From Vanessa cardui (Eukaryota > Arthropoda > Insecta > Lepidoptera > Nymphalidae), in assembly GCF_905220365.1 (NCBI RefSeq), contig NC_061152.1, positions 423,001-487,000 on the forward strand: a stretch of 64,000 nucleotides of DNA. The letters run 5' to 3'. Positions 1-10,249 of the stretch are shown piece after piece. The notes beneath the pieces are model-generated. The model had not been told where the DNA came from. It did no database searches and worked only from the letters and a program-made list of their open reading frames with translations. Positions within the stretch are counted from its first letter, which is position 1. Each line of letters opens with the position of its first letter. A program made the translations under genes and the position numbers.

Positions 1-222
1 TATATACATATAATAAAATTGGAGTGTCTGTTTGTAATATAAAAGCAGCCCTTTTTACTCAATGCATATGTATACACGGTACATATACCAAAGCAACATG
101 TTTTACAATTTTTGTCTATCTGTTTGTTTCAGCTAATCTCTGGATCGGCTGGACCGATTTTGATGGGAATTTCACTGGCAGATATTTGATGTAATAAGGA
201 GGAACTTAGGCTACAATAATTT
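1..222 (-). repeat. LINE tail F, antisense copy
   Basis: Reverse complement of the family at 6752-7040, 13945-14200, 23990-24255 and 42005-42235. The shared core includes GTCTGTTTGTAATAT, the ACGGTACATATACCA block and the CGATTTTGA region. It is probably the 3' end of a non-LTR retrotransposon. Confidence 0.7.
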
Positions 223-239
223 TTTTTGTTAAATCAATC

Positions 240-336
240 ATCGCATTGGCGATGTGAATGTTTCTTACAGCGCCATTGTCTATGAGCGGTGGTGACCACT
301 TACCATCAAGTCGCCCATATGCTCGTCCGCCAAGCA
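240..336 (+). repeat. Rep-C, 3' fragment
   Basis: Matches the last 100 bp of Rep-C: GCGCCATTGTCTATG, TGGTGACCACTTACCATCA, then ATATGCTCGTCCGCCAA. The front part of the element is missing. Confidence 0.75.
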
Positions 337-432
337 AGAGCAAGAAAAAAATAATCTCAATACAAAAAAAAAATGTTCAGAATTCTGCGCGTGTCAACGC
401 CATATTGTATCATAATATAAGTTGCATCTTAC

Positions 433-560
433 CTGTGGACCGACGTCTGTGATTTGAAGGTTATATCCATCCACCAGGCGAAACCTTTCGTCTCTGGTCA
501 CCATGAGGCTCGCAGCGGTCAGAACTGCTGGACCTCGCCTCCATAGCAGCACTAGAGACC
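433..560 (-). CDS. klingon-like gene, exon 3 (Ig C to F strands)
   Basis: The acceptor is TTCTAG before base 560 and the donor is GTAAGA after base 433 (read on the minus strand). The exon has two leading bases plus 42 codons and no stop. It contains VLLWRRG (Ig C strand with its conserved Trp) and TRDERFRLVDGYNL. GC content is clearly higher than in the flanks, as expected for a conserved exon. Confidence 0.85.
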
Positions 561-3500
561 CTAGAACGGCCAAAGAATAATACTTTAGTATCAATGAATT
601 GGACGACCTCCATGGTCGAGTGGTGTGTACACCGGTTTTCATTAGTACGCCACTCTGAGGTCCCGGGTTCGATTCCCGGCCGAGTCAATGTAGATTACCA
701 TTAGTTTTCTATGTTGGCTTGGGTCTGGGTGTTTGTGGTACCGTCGTTACTTCTGACTTCCATAAGAAGTGCTTCAGCTACTTACATTGGGATGAGAGTG
801 ATGTATGTGATGTTGTCTCATATATATATCCGTCTTACAATGAATACTCAATAAGATAAAAATCGTCTATAAATAGAACGCAGGGTCTTTATTTTTCATG
901 AGTAGTATATTTTCTTCCAATTTAAAAATAATAAAAACTTGGATATTTGGATGTAGTTTTTCAAAAGTTCCTTCTCCCACCATTTCTCAAAAATCCATGA
1001 CAATAATTTCAAACTTTAAGAAAAAGCTTATCAATTTTGGGTGTATTCTTGGTGGTAGGGCTTTGTGAAAGTCCGTCTGGGTAGGTACCACCCACTCACC
1101 ACATATTATACCTCTAAACAACAGTACTCAGTATTGTTGTGTTCCGGGTTGAAGGGTGAGTGAGCCAGTGTAACTACAGGCACAAGGGACATAGCATATA
1201 TTGTCTATGGGTGATGGTGACCACTTACCATCAAGTGGCCCATATGCTCGTCCGACAACCTATTACATAAAAAAATAGATAAAAATAATATTTGTAATGA
1301 GCTTTGTATTGTCTAAAGACAAAAAGCTGTGAACGTTATAAGACATTCTGTAGTATATTTAGTATCAGTACTGCACTCGAGCGAGGCCAGGGCGGGTAGC
1401 GAGGCGTAAACAATGATTACATTTATGTTTCATATATGTAATATGTAATAAATATGAGACAACATCACATACATTACTCTGATCCCAATGTGAGTAGCTA
1501 AAGCACTTGTGTTGTGGAAGATCAGAAGTAACGACGGCACAAACACCCAGACCCGAGACAACGTAGACAACTAATGGTAATCTACATCGACTCGGCCGAA
1601 CGAACTCGGGACCTCAGAGTGGCGTACCCATGAAAACCGGTGTACACACCACTCGATCACGGAGGTGAATTTTATTTTGTAATAGTTATGCTTCAATTTA
1701 AATTCATATATTATTTTCGTTCCGGTTAAAATAAATAAAGCAAAACAAATATTTTTAACTATAAAACTAGTAACTATAAAATATATATTTTTTCTATTCA
1801 GATCGTTAAAGAAAAGACAATTTTAGTTATTATGGCAGTCTGATTAATACAACATTCAAAACTAAGTATTCGGCCATTTTCTTTTATCAAACATGGCGGC
1901 CCGTTGAACTGTCACGTCATAGAATTCCGCGGATTTGACGTCGAAATATCTCGACTGTGCGAATTATGCGGATGTGTGTTGTCGACTCGAAATCATTATT
2001 TTCTAACGATCTATAATCGTGGATAGGTTTTGTTGGGATTTTTGCACCTTAAATATATTATGCATTTAATATAGATCAATATGGCCCTTTACAGCGTGTA
2101 GTTTAAATGAATATTTTCTCAGATCATCAACCTCCTGCCCTTATCCCAATTTTATTTGGGGTCGGCGCAGCATGTCTCATCCTTCCATACTTCTCTGTCA
2201 GACGTCATCTCACAAGTAACATTCTTTCTAACCATATCGTCTTTCACACAATCCATCCATCGTTTCCTTGGTCGTCCTCTACCTCTATATCCATCCACCA
2301 TGCTCAAGGCTTTCCTCACAATATGTTATACATTCCTCCGCATTACACGCCCATACCATGACAGCCGCCTTCCACATAACTTCTCGGCTCTCGGTGTCAC
2401 TTTCAAACTTCCTCTTATGTACTCATTCCTTACACTTTCCATTCGCGTAACACACATTCCTCTCAGCATTCCCATCTCCGCAACATGCAATTGTTATTTT
2501 CGTAGATATCACTGATATAACACGCAGGCACATAGTGGTTTGTATTGTCTTATAAAAAAAACTGTGAACGTTGTAAAGAAGTAAAGTGTGGTATATTTAG
2601 TATCGACATTGCACCCGTGCCAAGCCGGGGCGGATCGCTAGTAAATAAATATACTTTACGTACACAAATTTACGTAGCACAATATTTCCGACTTAACACT
2701 GAGAATTATGAAATAATAATTTATAGAAAATTAAACCGACTTCAAAGTTATAAACAGCTAGTGAACTATAATCAAAAAATATATCTATGAAATTACAAGA
2801 TCGATTTTAATGAAACTTACACTTTTTCTTATGTTGAAGTGTATCTAACTTAGATTGAAATCGATCATCTCAATACGATTTTTAGTTTTCAAGAAAATCG
2901 TGGACAAATATACACTTACGAAACTAATCACACGTGCTTGGAAGCCCAAATGAATCATAATACTCAAATATAATTCAATTCTAACAATGTAACATACATA
3001 CATGACCTCCTTTTTCAGAAGTCGGTTTTGAAAGTCCAAATTAGCAGTATTGTTATATTGAAATGTATTACTTACCTAAATTCTGCACTTGACAAGGCAA
3101 TAACAGGGTATCCCCGACCACCGTTCGAAAAGAATGCCCCCGGGATAGGAAACGAGGCCCATCGTCTGTAAATAAAGAAAGAAATTAAAAACACAGCCTT
3201 CATCTATACATATAATAAATGGATTTGTTTGTAATATTAAATTAAGCTGTTTTTACTTTGTGCATATGTATGTATATGTCATCGTAAAATTGTAAATACC
3301 CTTAGATTATAATCTATTTCGAGAGATTTGTCATATTATTTTTCTGTAGATTATAATCTATCGAATAAAATTTCATTTAAATTATAAAAACTCTAACCTT
3401 ATCGAAATATTATGAACTATCGAAATTGTATGTTTATTGTAAGTTGTATAAGCGTTCACAATCTTTCGACAGTTTATAATCTCGCAAGATAGATGGTAAT

Positions 3501-6500
3501 CTAACGATGTTTGTAATCTTAATGTGACATATATACGATACATTTACCAAATAACATTTTTTTTCTCTCTCTGTCTGTTTGACCCGGCTAATGTTTGTGG
3601 TAAATATGGTCGTATCGCTCATACACTATGGCATTGTAAGTAACATCAATCATTCCTTACATCTCCAATGCGTTACCAACTTGGGAAACTAGTCCCCTGT
3701 GCCTGGAGTTACACTGGCTCACAGATTCGATACAAGATTTTATAGATGAAAAATAGCGTGGAGTTAATACCTGTTGACTTCGAAGCAACATGAGTTTTGT
3801 ATTTTTTAAATGTTGAAAAAGAGTAACTACTGAGTTTCTTGCCGGTTCTTCGCGTGGTAGCTTTACTTAATAGTTGTTAAATGACGATTCAAAAGTGCTT
3901 GTAAAAGCCTACTTGAATAAAGTTTATTTTGATTTTGATTTTGAAAACAGTACCCAAAAATTCTAAGTATTGTTGACTGGCAGTAGACCTGATGAGTGGG
4001 TAGTACCTATTAAGATGAGCTTGCATAAAGCCCTAACTCCAATAAAAATATATCAATGAATCAGTATACGCATGCGCACTCAAGATGGCGGCTGACACCA
4101 TCACCGTGTACGCCTGAATCTAACTCCAAAAGCGCGGCAATATTTCAAATCAAAACGGTTTTTAATTAAAATTCCGCAGAATTTTTTAACTTTGCCGTTT
4201 CATAAATTCAAATAATATGTAAAATATACATTGCTAAAGAATGCCTACTATCCAGTACAAGACTATGTAGATAATAAAAAAGCGTGCAATTAATACTTGT
4301 TGACTTCCAAGCAGGATACATAATATACGTATATATTTAGCTATTATACGTATTTTGAGTCGATAATGGCCCAGTAGTTAGAACGCGTGCATCTTAACCG
4401 ATGACTACGGGTTCGAACCCAGGCAAGCAACGCTGATTCATGTGCTTAATTTGTCTTTATAATTCATCTCGTACTCGGCGGTGAAGGAAAACATCATGAG
4501 GAAACCTGCATGTGATAAATTTCATAGAAATTCTGCCACATGTGTATTCCACCAACCCGCATTGGAACAGCGTGGTGGAATATGTTCCAAACCTTCTCCT
4601 CAAAGGGAGAGGAGGCCTTTAGCCCAACAGTGGGAATTTACAGGCTGTTGTTGTACGTATTTTGAAATGAAGAAGAGTAACTACTGAGTTTCTTGCCGGT
4701 TCTCGTTTGAATCTGCATTCCCAACCGGTGGTAGCTTCACTTAATTGTTAAATGACGATTCAAAAGTGCTTGTAAAAGCTTCGTATAAAGTTTACTTTGA
4801 TTTAATTTGTTTTTACAAATTAGATTGAGTAGAGAAATTGATTAGACAAACAGACGGAGCCGGGGCGCTACCGGAAGTAGTAAATAACGAGAGAAACGGA
4901 AGAAGTGGTCGTTAAAAGCCTTCCGGGTGTGTATTGCTTTCAGACATGACTTTTAATTGGCTAATCTCATTTATTTCATGACTAGATTTGGTCCGCGATT
5001 TTGCCTGTGTTCAGACTTGGTACTCTGTTAATTTGGAAGTCTGTTCTAGGAAAAGGCCTAGACTGACTTGCTTATGGTCTAAATAAAAATTATGTTTGTA
5101 TGGTTGATACTTTTAAGCGTCGCAACGGATTTTGATGCGGTTTTTATCAATAAACACGACGACCTCCGTGGTCGAGATTTGTGTACACCATTTTTCATGG
5201 GCACTTTTGAATCGTCAATTAACAATTAAGTGAAGCCAGAATATTATATTGAGAAGCAAAAGTTAATATTTTGATTTTAGGAGCTTTAGGAGTAGGCGCT
5301 TTTAGGTGTGTACACCGGTTTTCATGTGTCCGCTATACCGAGGTCCCGGGTTCGTCGCAGAGTTAATGTAGATTACCATTAGTTGTCTACGTCGTCTCGG
5401 GTCTGGGTGTTTGTGCCGTCGTTACTTCTGATCTTCCACAAGACAAGTGCTTTAGTTACTCACATTGGGATCAGAGTTATGTATGTGGTGTTGTCCAATA
5501 TCAGTATAGTGGACAATATCTTGCTACAAATACTGGTCGTGTCTTAAATATGGTCGAAAATTACACAGTTGTCTTATAGAAAATAGATTCAATTTATTTT
5601 ATATTAAAGTAAAGTAACAGCCTGTAAATTTCCCACTACTGGGATAAGGCCTCCTCTTCCATTAAGGAGAGGGTTTAGAACATATTCCACAACGCTGTTC
5701 CAATGCGGGTTGGTGGAATGCACATGTGGCAGAATTTTAATGAAATTAGACACATGCAGGTTTCCTCGCGATGTTTTCCTTCACCGAGCACGAGATGAAT
5801 TATAAACACATATTAAGCATATATATATCGTGGTGCTTGGATGTGAACCCGCAATCATCGGTTAAGAAGCACGCGTTCTAACCACTGGGCCATCTCGGCT
5901 TTATATTAAAACTCGGATTAAATTCCAAACCGTTTGAGTTATCTCTCAGTTCTCAAACAAACTTGGAACGACGAAAGTTTTTTCCATGGAATCCATCGAT
6001 TCATACGTCATTGTCAAATGCATTACGGATCTCGCTATGAAAAGGTTCCATTGTGGAACCAATTTTAAAATCTTTGGAACTTTTCAATAGCTATTGTCGA
6101 GTGACGAAGTTTCGCTCCGTACAGATGCGTGGTTTGGTCAATGTATATCAAAATAGATAGATATGGCCCAGTGGTTAGAACGCGTGCTTCTTAACCGATG
6201 ATTTCGGGTTCAAAACCAAGCACCACTAAATCCTCATATGCTTAATTTGTGTTTATATTTCATTATAAACATAAAAACGTTAAAACGTAATTCATTATAA
6301 GATAAAGTCGTTAGTGGGAGGCACTCAACGTGACGGCGGAGTGGACAGTATTTGGACATTACAGGGTGGCTTTATATATAAGTCTGAAATAAAAGCAGCC
6401 TAAGTTACTGCTTACTACATCACCTATCTGCCAATGAAAGTCCCGTCAAAATCGGTCCAGCCGTTACAGAGATTAGTCTATAGACAAAAATTCAATGTAT

Positions 6501-9500
6501 CGTGTATCGTGCATTCAGTAAAAAGCGATTATTTTAATATAACAAACAGACATTCCAATTTTATTATATGTAGAATCAAAATAAAATTTATTGAAGTGGG
6601 CTTTTACAAGCACTTTTGAATCGTCATTTAACAATTAAGTGAAGCTACCACCGGTTCGGAAAGTAGATTCTACCGAGAAACGACAAGAAACTCAGTAGTT
6701 ACTTTTTTTCAACATTTAAAAATACAGTCATGTTAGTTAATTACAATTACAGATTGCTGTGCCTGCGACCTTGTACGTACGTACGTACGACCTCGTACTT
6801 GTTGTAATATAACAAAAAATATATATTATTGTAGCCTAAGTTACTCCCTATTATATTAGTTATCTGCCAGTGAAAGTTCCGTCAAAATCGGTCCAGCCGT
6901 TCCAGAGATTAGCCGGAACAAACAGACAGATAGACCGACAAAAATTGTACAAAATGTTATTTTGGCATATGTACCGTGTATACATACATATGCATTTTAA
7001 TACTACAAACAGACACTCCAATTTTATTATATGTAGATAATATTGTTACAAAAAGTTACTTCTACAGATTTCAGTTACAATATTGTTTTATGTAGTTGTG
7101 TTTATTCTACAGCAAAAAAATAAATACAATCTGTAGAAACATCCAAAACGCTCTTTTCACAAACAGATAGGATGTAACCTATTCGTTTATAGCACATCCG
7201 GCCGCCATTCCGGTTTCATTCACCTAAGATGGCCGCCGGAAGCCGCCATTTTATTCCTTTGTAAATTGTTTAATCTACTGCGAACACAAAGCAAGTTTGC
7301 AAGCATTACTCGCGATATTAAAATTACAAACGGTTAAATTTATGATTTATTATTAATGGTATACTTTTTATCCCTTGCAGCACTGAAAATTGTTGTTTTT
7401 TTTTTGTTTTAAAAATAATTTATGGTTCGACAACTTAGATGTAGCATCGGCAAATTCAATGAAACCGATTACTGCCGATTTACAACCAATAGAAACAGCT
7501 CCCTATCGCGCCACTCGACGCTATTCGTCGCTATAGATTCCCGCGTCAGTTCGACCCGAGACAGCGAGTGCGTGTAAAGCGACGCGTCGGATTGACGAAT
7601 ATATTAGGTCGTGTGATATTACAAGTTACTGCGTTTGTGTAAAGATCATATTCACATAAGAAATAAATATTGATAATTTGGGATAGCGTGCTTAATTCGG
7701 ATGTGATCGGTTTTACAAATATTACCGATGGTACATCTAAGTTAAAATCCGAGATGACCCAGTGGTTAGAACGCGTGCATCTTAACCGATGATTTCGGGT
7801 TCAAACCCAGGCAAGCACCGCTATGTATATGTGCTTAATATGTCTTTAAAATTCATCTCCTGCTCAGCGGTGAAGGAAAACATCGCGAGGAAACCTGCAT
7901 GTGTCTAATTTCATCGAAATTCTGCCACGTGTGTATTCCACCAACCCGCATTGGAACAGCGTGGTGGAATATGTTCCAAACCCTCTCCTTAATGGAAGAG
8001 GAGGCCTTAGCCCAGCAGTGGGAAATTTACAGGCTGTTACTTTACTTTTACTTTACTTTACATCTAAGTTGTGTCGTACTATTATACGTAATATCGAATA
8101 CGCAAGCTTCGACAAGTAACAGTCGCTTGCCTTATTAAAACATCGGTTTAGTTAGGTACTTAAAACTATGTAGGTAGGCCCTTATAAAAACTATGCTTAC
8201 ATACTTGCTCTTTACTATCAAAAGCAGATACATTTTCGTGGACCCCCATTTTTTATTCTCGCCTACTTAGACCCCCATCAAGTCTCCCGTTGACCCCTGG
8301 GGATCAAACTGCACCACTTTGGGAATCACTGTACTATATCAACATAGTCATGACATCAACAATCTATCATGAAAGCAGAAAGAGCTTGTGTGAGTGAGTA
8401 TCGTAATTACAAGACGCGTTAGTGTGCGTGGGATGACTGATGTAAGAATTAATACAGCCAAAAAATATTATATTTTTAAATGTTTAGGCCTTTGTAAATT
8501 AAGCAGTTGTCTTAAAAGATTTCGTATATCACCCGTGTGATATTGACAAATTAAAAAAAAATCAAAATAAACTTTATTCAAGTGGGCTTTTACAAGCACT
8601 TTTGAATTGTCAATTAACAACTAAGTGAAGCTACCACCGGTTCGGAAAGTAGATTCTACCGAGAAGAACCGGCAAGAAACGCAATAGTTACTCATTTTCA
8701 ACATTTAAAAAATACAAAGTCATATTAGTAAATACAATTATTTAAATTAATATATCCTGCGTGGAAGTCAACACATATTAATTTCTTTTTTCACACTTTT
8801 TTATGATCTACAAAGTCTTGTATCGATTTTGTAGATGACTGTAGACGCCTTTTTTACCAATGTATTTTTTATGAATTTATTTTATGTTTTTTTTTTTAAT
8901 TTTAGACTAATAAATAGCAATGCCCCAAATTATTTAAATAAATATTAGTTCACTTTAATTCCTTGTACATACATTTATATTTTAATAATATATTTAATAA
9001 TCTCATATTTTGTTAGTGTATCCGATTTCATAAAAGTGTAATCGATTTTTAAACGTCATTGGTATGGCTGTATAAAATAATACAAAAAAAAAAACAAAAG
9101 AGAGTCGTTTATAGAATCAAAATTGGAGATTTTCGTTAATTTGATTGTTAACTTCAAAATTATATGTTAAAAAATAAAACATATAATAAGTAAATATTCT
9201 CTCTACTGTTGTAGTCATTAATACATATCGCCCGGGGTGTATGTACAAAATCCAATCATAGAATACAAGTGGGCCTGTGGTATCAGCCTATAGTAATTAA
9301 AACTTGAATATTGGAGCTTTCCTCCTCGATTCAGGGAGCTCCATCAGAGTTATAATTAAAATTTGAAGTATATCTATCCCTTTCTTACGATAGTCAACAC
9401 ATTATACAACAAAGTAGCTTTCTGTCTCTCTCTATATTAACAAGAACAGCCTGTAAATTTCCCATTGCTGGGCTACATTCTCTCCCTTTGGAGCATATTC

Positions 9501-10206
9501 TACAACGCTGTTCCAATGCGGATTTGTGGAATGCACATCTGGCAGAATTTCAATCAAATGAAATCAAATCAAATCAAAATAAACTTTATTCAAGTAGGCA
9601 TGTACAAGCACTTTTGAATCGTCATTTAACAATTAAGTGAAGCTACCACCGGTTCGGAAAGTTGATTCGGCCGAGAAGAACCGGCAAGAAACTCGGTAGT
9701 TACTCTTTTTCTACATTTAAAAATACAAAGTCATGGTCTGTTTCTCCAGGCTTTTTAAACTCGGTTCCAGTGAAATTTTACGCATTGGAACCGTTTTTAT
9801 GAAAGCACTTTCCTGGTGACCGTGAACTGACTTTTCATTTAGGATTGTCTCCAGATGTAACTCCTTAGTCAACAGCATATATAAGAAAATTTGTTAGCAA
9901 TTTTAGTTCGTGGTAGGGCTTTGTGCAGGCTCGTCTGGGTACCACATTAAGAGATATTCTACCGCCAAACAACAGTGCTTAGTATTCTTGTGTTCCGGTT
10001 TGAAGAGTGAGTCAGTGTAACTACAGGCACAAGGGACATAATATCTTAGTTCCTAATATTGGTGCATGGGTGATGTGCAGTGCTTTGTCTATGGTGGTGA
10101 CCACATTCTCGTCTTACAATCTAGTATTAATTGGGTACTTACTTCTGTTGCTTTGAGCGAATACAGCCACGAGGGCCGTGGCGAGGATCAGCCAGCTCGG
10201 CTCCAT
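433..10206 (-). CDS. klingon/lachesin-like Ig-domain adhesion protein, N-terminal part (3 exons, continues off left edge)
   Basis: Exons in transcription order are 10143-10206, 3076-3165 and 433-560 (64+90+128 = 282 nt, 94 codons). All internal borders are GT/AG and the phases fit: exon 1 ends on one base, exon 2 takes two and ends on one, exon 3 takes two and ends on a codon. The protein starts MEPSWLILATALVAVFA (signal peptide, about residues 1-18). Then comes an N-terminal Ig strand block with VVGDTLLLPCQV, which holds the first Ig cysteine. The C-strand VLLWRRG and the E-F block TRDERFRLVDGYNL follow. The sequence stops just before the expected D-A-G-D-Y-x-C second cysteine, which must be in the next exon left of base 1. 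Family knowledge: this is the pattern of insect GPI-anchored Ig adhesion proteins of neurons (klingon, lachesin relatives). Which paralogue it is cannot be decided here. Introns are about 2.5 and 7.0 kb and full of repeats. Confidence 0.8.
603..828 (+). repeat. SINE-B, full length
   Basis: The tRNA-like head has an A-box-type TGGTCGAGTGGTGTG and a B box GGTTCGATTCC in GGGTTCGATTCCCGGC. The standard body follows, ending GATGTTGTCTCATAT. It is one of the best-preserved B boxes of this family in the window. Confidence 0.85.
1051..1278 (+). repeat. Rep-C, nearly full length
   Basis: Begins GGTGGTAGGGCTTTGTG and passes through GTAACTACAGGCACAAGGG. It ends CGTCCGACAACCTATTACATAAAA. It lies in intron 2 of the klingon-like gene. 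Confidence 0.8.
1296..1400 (-). repeat. LINE tail E fragment
   Basis: Antisense fragment containing TAGTATATTTAGTATCAGTA and a CCGGGGCGGGTCGCTAG-like end. The same family occurs intact at 14935-15195 and 48485-48750. Confidence 0.65.
1452..1668 (-). repeat. SINE-B, antisense copy
   Basis: Reverse complement of the family: TGAGACAACATCACATACAT at one end and CACTCGATCACGGAGGT (A-box side) at the other. Confidence 0.85.
1885..2030. repeat. Two-copy repeat (partner at 35138-35285)
   Basis: Starts AACATGGCGGCCCGTTGAAC and ends CTATAATCGTGGATAGGTTT. The second copy is in the same orientation and about 90 percent identical by eye. CpG-rich with no coding frame seen, so the family is unknown. Confidence 0.7.
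2125..2475 (-). pseudogene. RTE-type retrotransposon, C-terminal ORF remnant
   Basis: Antisense to the plus-strand text CCCAATTTTATTTGGGGTCG. The minus-strand reading gives remnants of a WYGHVMRR, RGRPRKRWMDCVKDDM type C-terminus, better preserved at 38087-38456. Frames are broken here. It lies in intron 2 of the klingon-like gene. Confidence 0.7.
2530..2650 (-). repeat. LINE tail E fragment
   Basis: Contains GTGGTATATTTAGTATCGAC, then GCACCCGTGCCAAGCCGGGG and ends CGGATCGCTAGT, the 5' side of the tail E family read on the minus strand. Confidence 0.65.
2723..3032. repeat. About 300 bp element with inverted CCGACTTC ends
   Basis: The left end reads AAACCGACTTCAAAG and the right end reads CTTTTTCAGAAGTCGGTTTT, so the ends are inverted copies. 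The interior is AT-rich with no frame. The terminal motif is shared with Rep-G elements elsewhere in the window. Confidence 0.5.
3076..3165 (-). CDS. klingon-like gene, exon 2 (start of first Ig domain)
   Basis: Acceptor TTTACAG, donor GTAAGTAA (minus strand). The exon has two leading bases, 29 codons and one trailing base. The reading is DGPRFLSRGHSFRTVVGDTL followed by LLPCQVQNL, which supplies the first Ig cysteine. Split codons at both ends resolve to Asn (with exon 1) and Gly (with exon 3). Confidence 0.85.
   Translation of the reverse strand, partial: TMGLVSYPGGILFERWSGIPCYCLVKCRI
3195..3605 (-). repeat. Diverged LINE tail F, two blocks
   Basis: Blocks at about 3195-3290 and 3525-3605 match the ends of tail F (ATACATATAATAAAT with GTTTGTAATATTA, and CATTTACCAAATAACAT with GTCTGTTTG). 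They are separated by about 240 bp of unrelated AT-rich sequence. Confidence 0.5.
3625..4040 (-). repeat. Rep-C split by a LINE tail D insertion
   Basis: Rep-C antisense blocks at 3625-3730 (GTGCCTGGAGTTACACTGGC) and 3948-4040 (CTGATGAGTGGGTAGTACCT) are separated by tail D. The LINE tail therefore landed after Rep-C. Confidence 0.7.
3733..3947 (+). repeat. LINE tail D inside Rep-C
   Basis: Sense orientation: GATTCGATACAAGATTTTAT at the start, GAGTTTCTTGCCGGTTCT in the middle. It ends TTTATTTTGATTTTGATTTTG, the family's simple 3' tail. Confidence 0.75.
4185..4803 (+). repeat. LINE tail D split by SINE-A
   Basis: Blocks 4185-4358 (AACTTTGCCGTTTCATAAATT start) and 4654-4803 (GAGTTTCTTGCCGGTTCTCG) are one tail D copy interrupted by SINE-A. 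Confidence 0.75.
4359..4653 (+). repeat. SINE-A, full length, with 12-bp target-site duplication
   Basis: Flanked by TACGTATTTTGA at 4347-4358 and 4654-4665. The head has A-box-like ATGGCCCAGTAGTTAG and a perfect B box GGTTCGAACCC near 4410. The body ends in a GTTGTTG tail. The 68-residue open frame inside it is not a gene. Confidence 0.9.
5155..5510 (+). repeat. SINE-B, broken copy
   Basis: Head GACGACCTCCGTGGTCGAG at 5158. A tail D scrap (TTTTGAATCGTCAATTAAC, antisense) intervenes at 5205-5260. The body resumes at 5305 (GTGTACACCGGTTTTCATG) and runs to GATGTTGTCC-like sequence near 5505. Confidence 0.7.
5609..5899 (-). repeat. SINE-A, full length, with 11-bp target-site duplication
   Basis: TTTATATTAAA occurs at 5598-5608 and 5900-5910. 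The copy is antisense, with a GTAAAGTAACAGCCTG tail side and CATCTCGGCT at its head. It belongs to the TTTAC-tail subfamily. Confidence 0.9.
6160..6270 (+). repeat. SINE-A, head only
   Basis: ATGGCCCAGTGGTTAGAACG through GGGTTCAAAACCAAGC, then TGCTTAATTTGTGTTTATA. It is truncated after about 110 bp. Confidence 0.75.
6365..6580 (+). repeat. LINE tail F
   Basis: Includes GCCTAAGTTACTGC, TCGGTCCAGCCGTTACAGAG and ends CCAATTTTATTATATGTAGA. Confidence 0.7.
6586..6740 (-). repeat. LINE tail D, antisense
   Basis: Starts ATCAAAATAAAATTTATTG (simple tail), then GCACTTTTGAATCGTCA and CAAGAAACTCAGTAGTTAC. Confidence 0.8.
6752..7040 (+). repeat. LINE tail F with internal ACGT microsatellite
   Basis: Begins GCTGTGCCTGCGACCTTG, then a short (GTAC)n run at 6772-6788. 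The standard tail F body follows, to CCAATTTTATTATATGTAG. Confidence 0.75.
7190..7275. other. CpG-rich spot with inverted GGCCGCCAT motifs
   Basis: GGCCGCCATTCCGG is followed by AAGATGGCCGCCGGAAG and GCCGCCATTTT, so the motif recurs on both strands. CAAGATGGCGGC-type sites are YY1/pho-like. Whether this is a promoter or transposon DNA is not decided. Confidence 0.3.
7423..8084 (+). mobile_element. MITE-H (with SINE-A inserted in its right terminal repeat)
   Basis: Left end AACTTAGATGTAGCATCGGC; right end ATCTAAGTTGTGTCGTACTA. Five other copies (21286, 34236, 36605, 49816, 61369) define about 340 bp with terminal inverted repeats of about 36 bp and a TA flank, which suggests a Tc1/mariner-type driver. 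There is no transposase. Confidence 0.8.
7744..8059 (+). repeat. SINE-A nested in MITE-H, 11-bp target-site duplication
   Basis: ACATCTAAGTT, part of the MITE terminal repeat, is duplicated at 7733-7743 and 8060-8070. B box GGTTCAAACCC; tail TTACTTTTACTTTACTTT. Confidence 0.92.
8090..8560. other. Unassigned intronic sequence
   Basis: Contains a stretch ending CACTTTGGGAATCACTG near 8330 that looks like one end of a hAT-type element. Otherwise AT-rich with no exon seen. Confidence 0.3.
8560..8900 (-). repeat. LINE tail D, long antisense copy
   Basis: Starts AATCAAAATAAACTTTATTC, has CACCGGTTCGGAAAGTAGA and reaches the GGAAGTCAACACATATTAAT and TTTATGAATTTATTTTA part near the 5' limit. Confidence 0.8.
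8900..9444. other. Unassigned AT-rich intronic sequence
   Basis: No frame, splice-bounded exon or family match seen in this part of intron 1 of the klingon-like gene. Confidence 0.3.
9445..9552 (-). repeat. SINE-A, 3' half
   Basis: ACAGCCTGTAAATTTCCCAT through GTTCCAATGCGGATTTG to GGCAGAATTTCAATC, then cut by the following tail D. Confidence 0.75.
9555..9740 (-). repeat. LINE tail D, antisense
   Basis: AAATCAAATCAAAATAAAC tail, then CACTTTTGAATCGTCATTT and AGAACCGGCAAGAAACTC. Confidence 0.8.
9905..10110 (+). repeat. Rep-C, degenerate
   Basis: GTGGTAGGGCTTTGTGCAGG at the start, GTAACTACAGGCACAAGGG in the middle and TATGGTGGTGACCAC at the end. It lies 33 bp downstream of exon 1 of the klingon-like gene, in its intron. 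Confidence 0.75.
10143..10206 (-). CDS. klingon-like gene, exon 1 (signal peptide)
   Basis: Start ATG at 10206-10204, 21 codons plus one base, donor GTAAGTACC. It encodes MEPSWLILATALVAVFAQSN and Arg, a classic signal peptide (hydrophobic ILATALVAVFA, cleavage likely after A). The 5' UTR reaches at least 10245, where TCTCCACAG could be an acceptor for an upstream leader exon. That leader holds two short upstream ORFs, ATG at 10245 and a nearby ATGGTGTGA. Confidence 0.8.
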
Positions 10207-10249
10207 GTCTCAGCCTCTGGACCTCCCCGTCACACCATGCCTCATCTGT

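Noticed and set aside
4381..4425. tRNA gene (A and B boxes at SINE heads here and at more than 30 other places)
   Set aside because: The heads do not fold into a complete cloverleaf with acceptor stem, are followed by the constant SINE body and recur as dispersed copies with target duplications.
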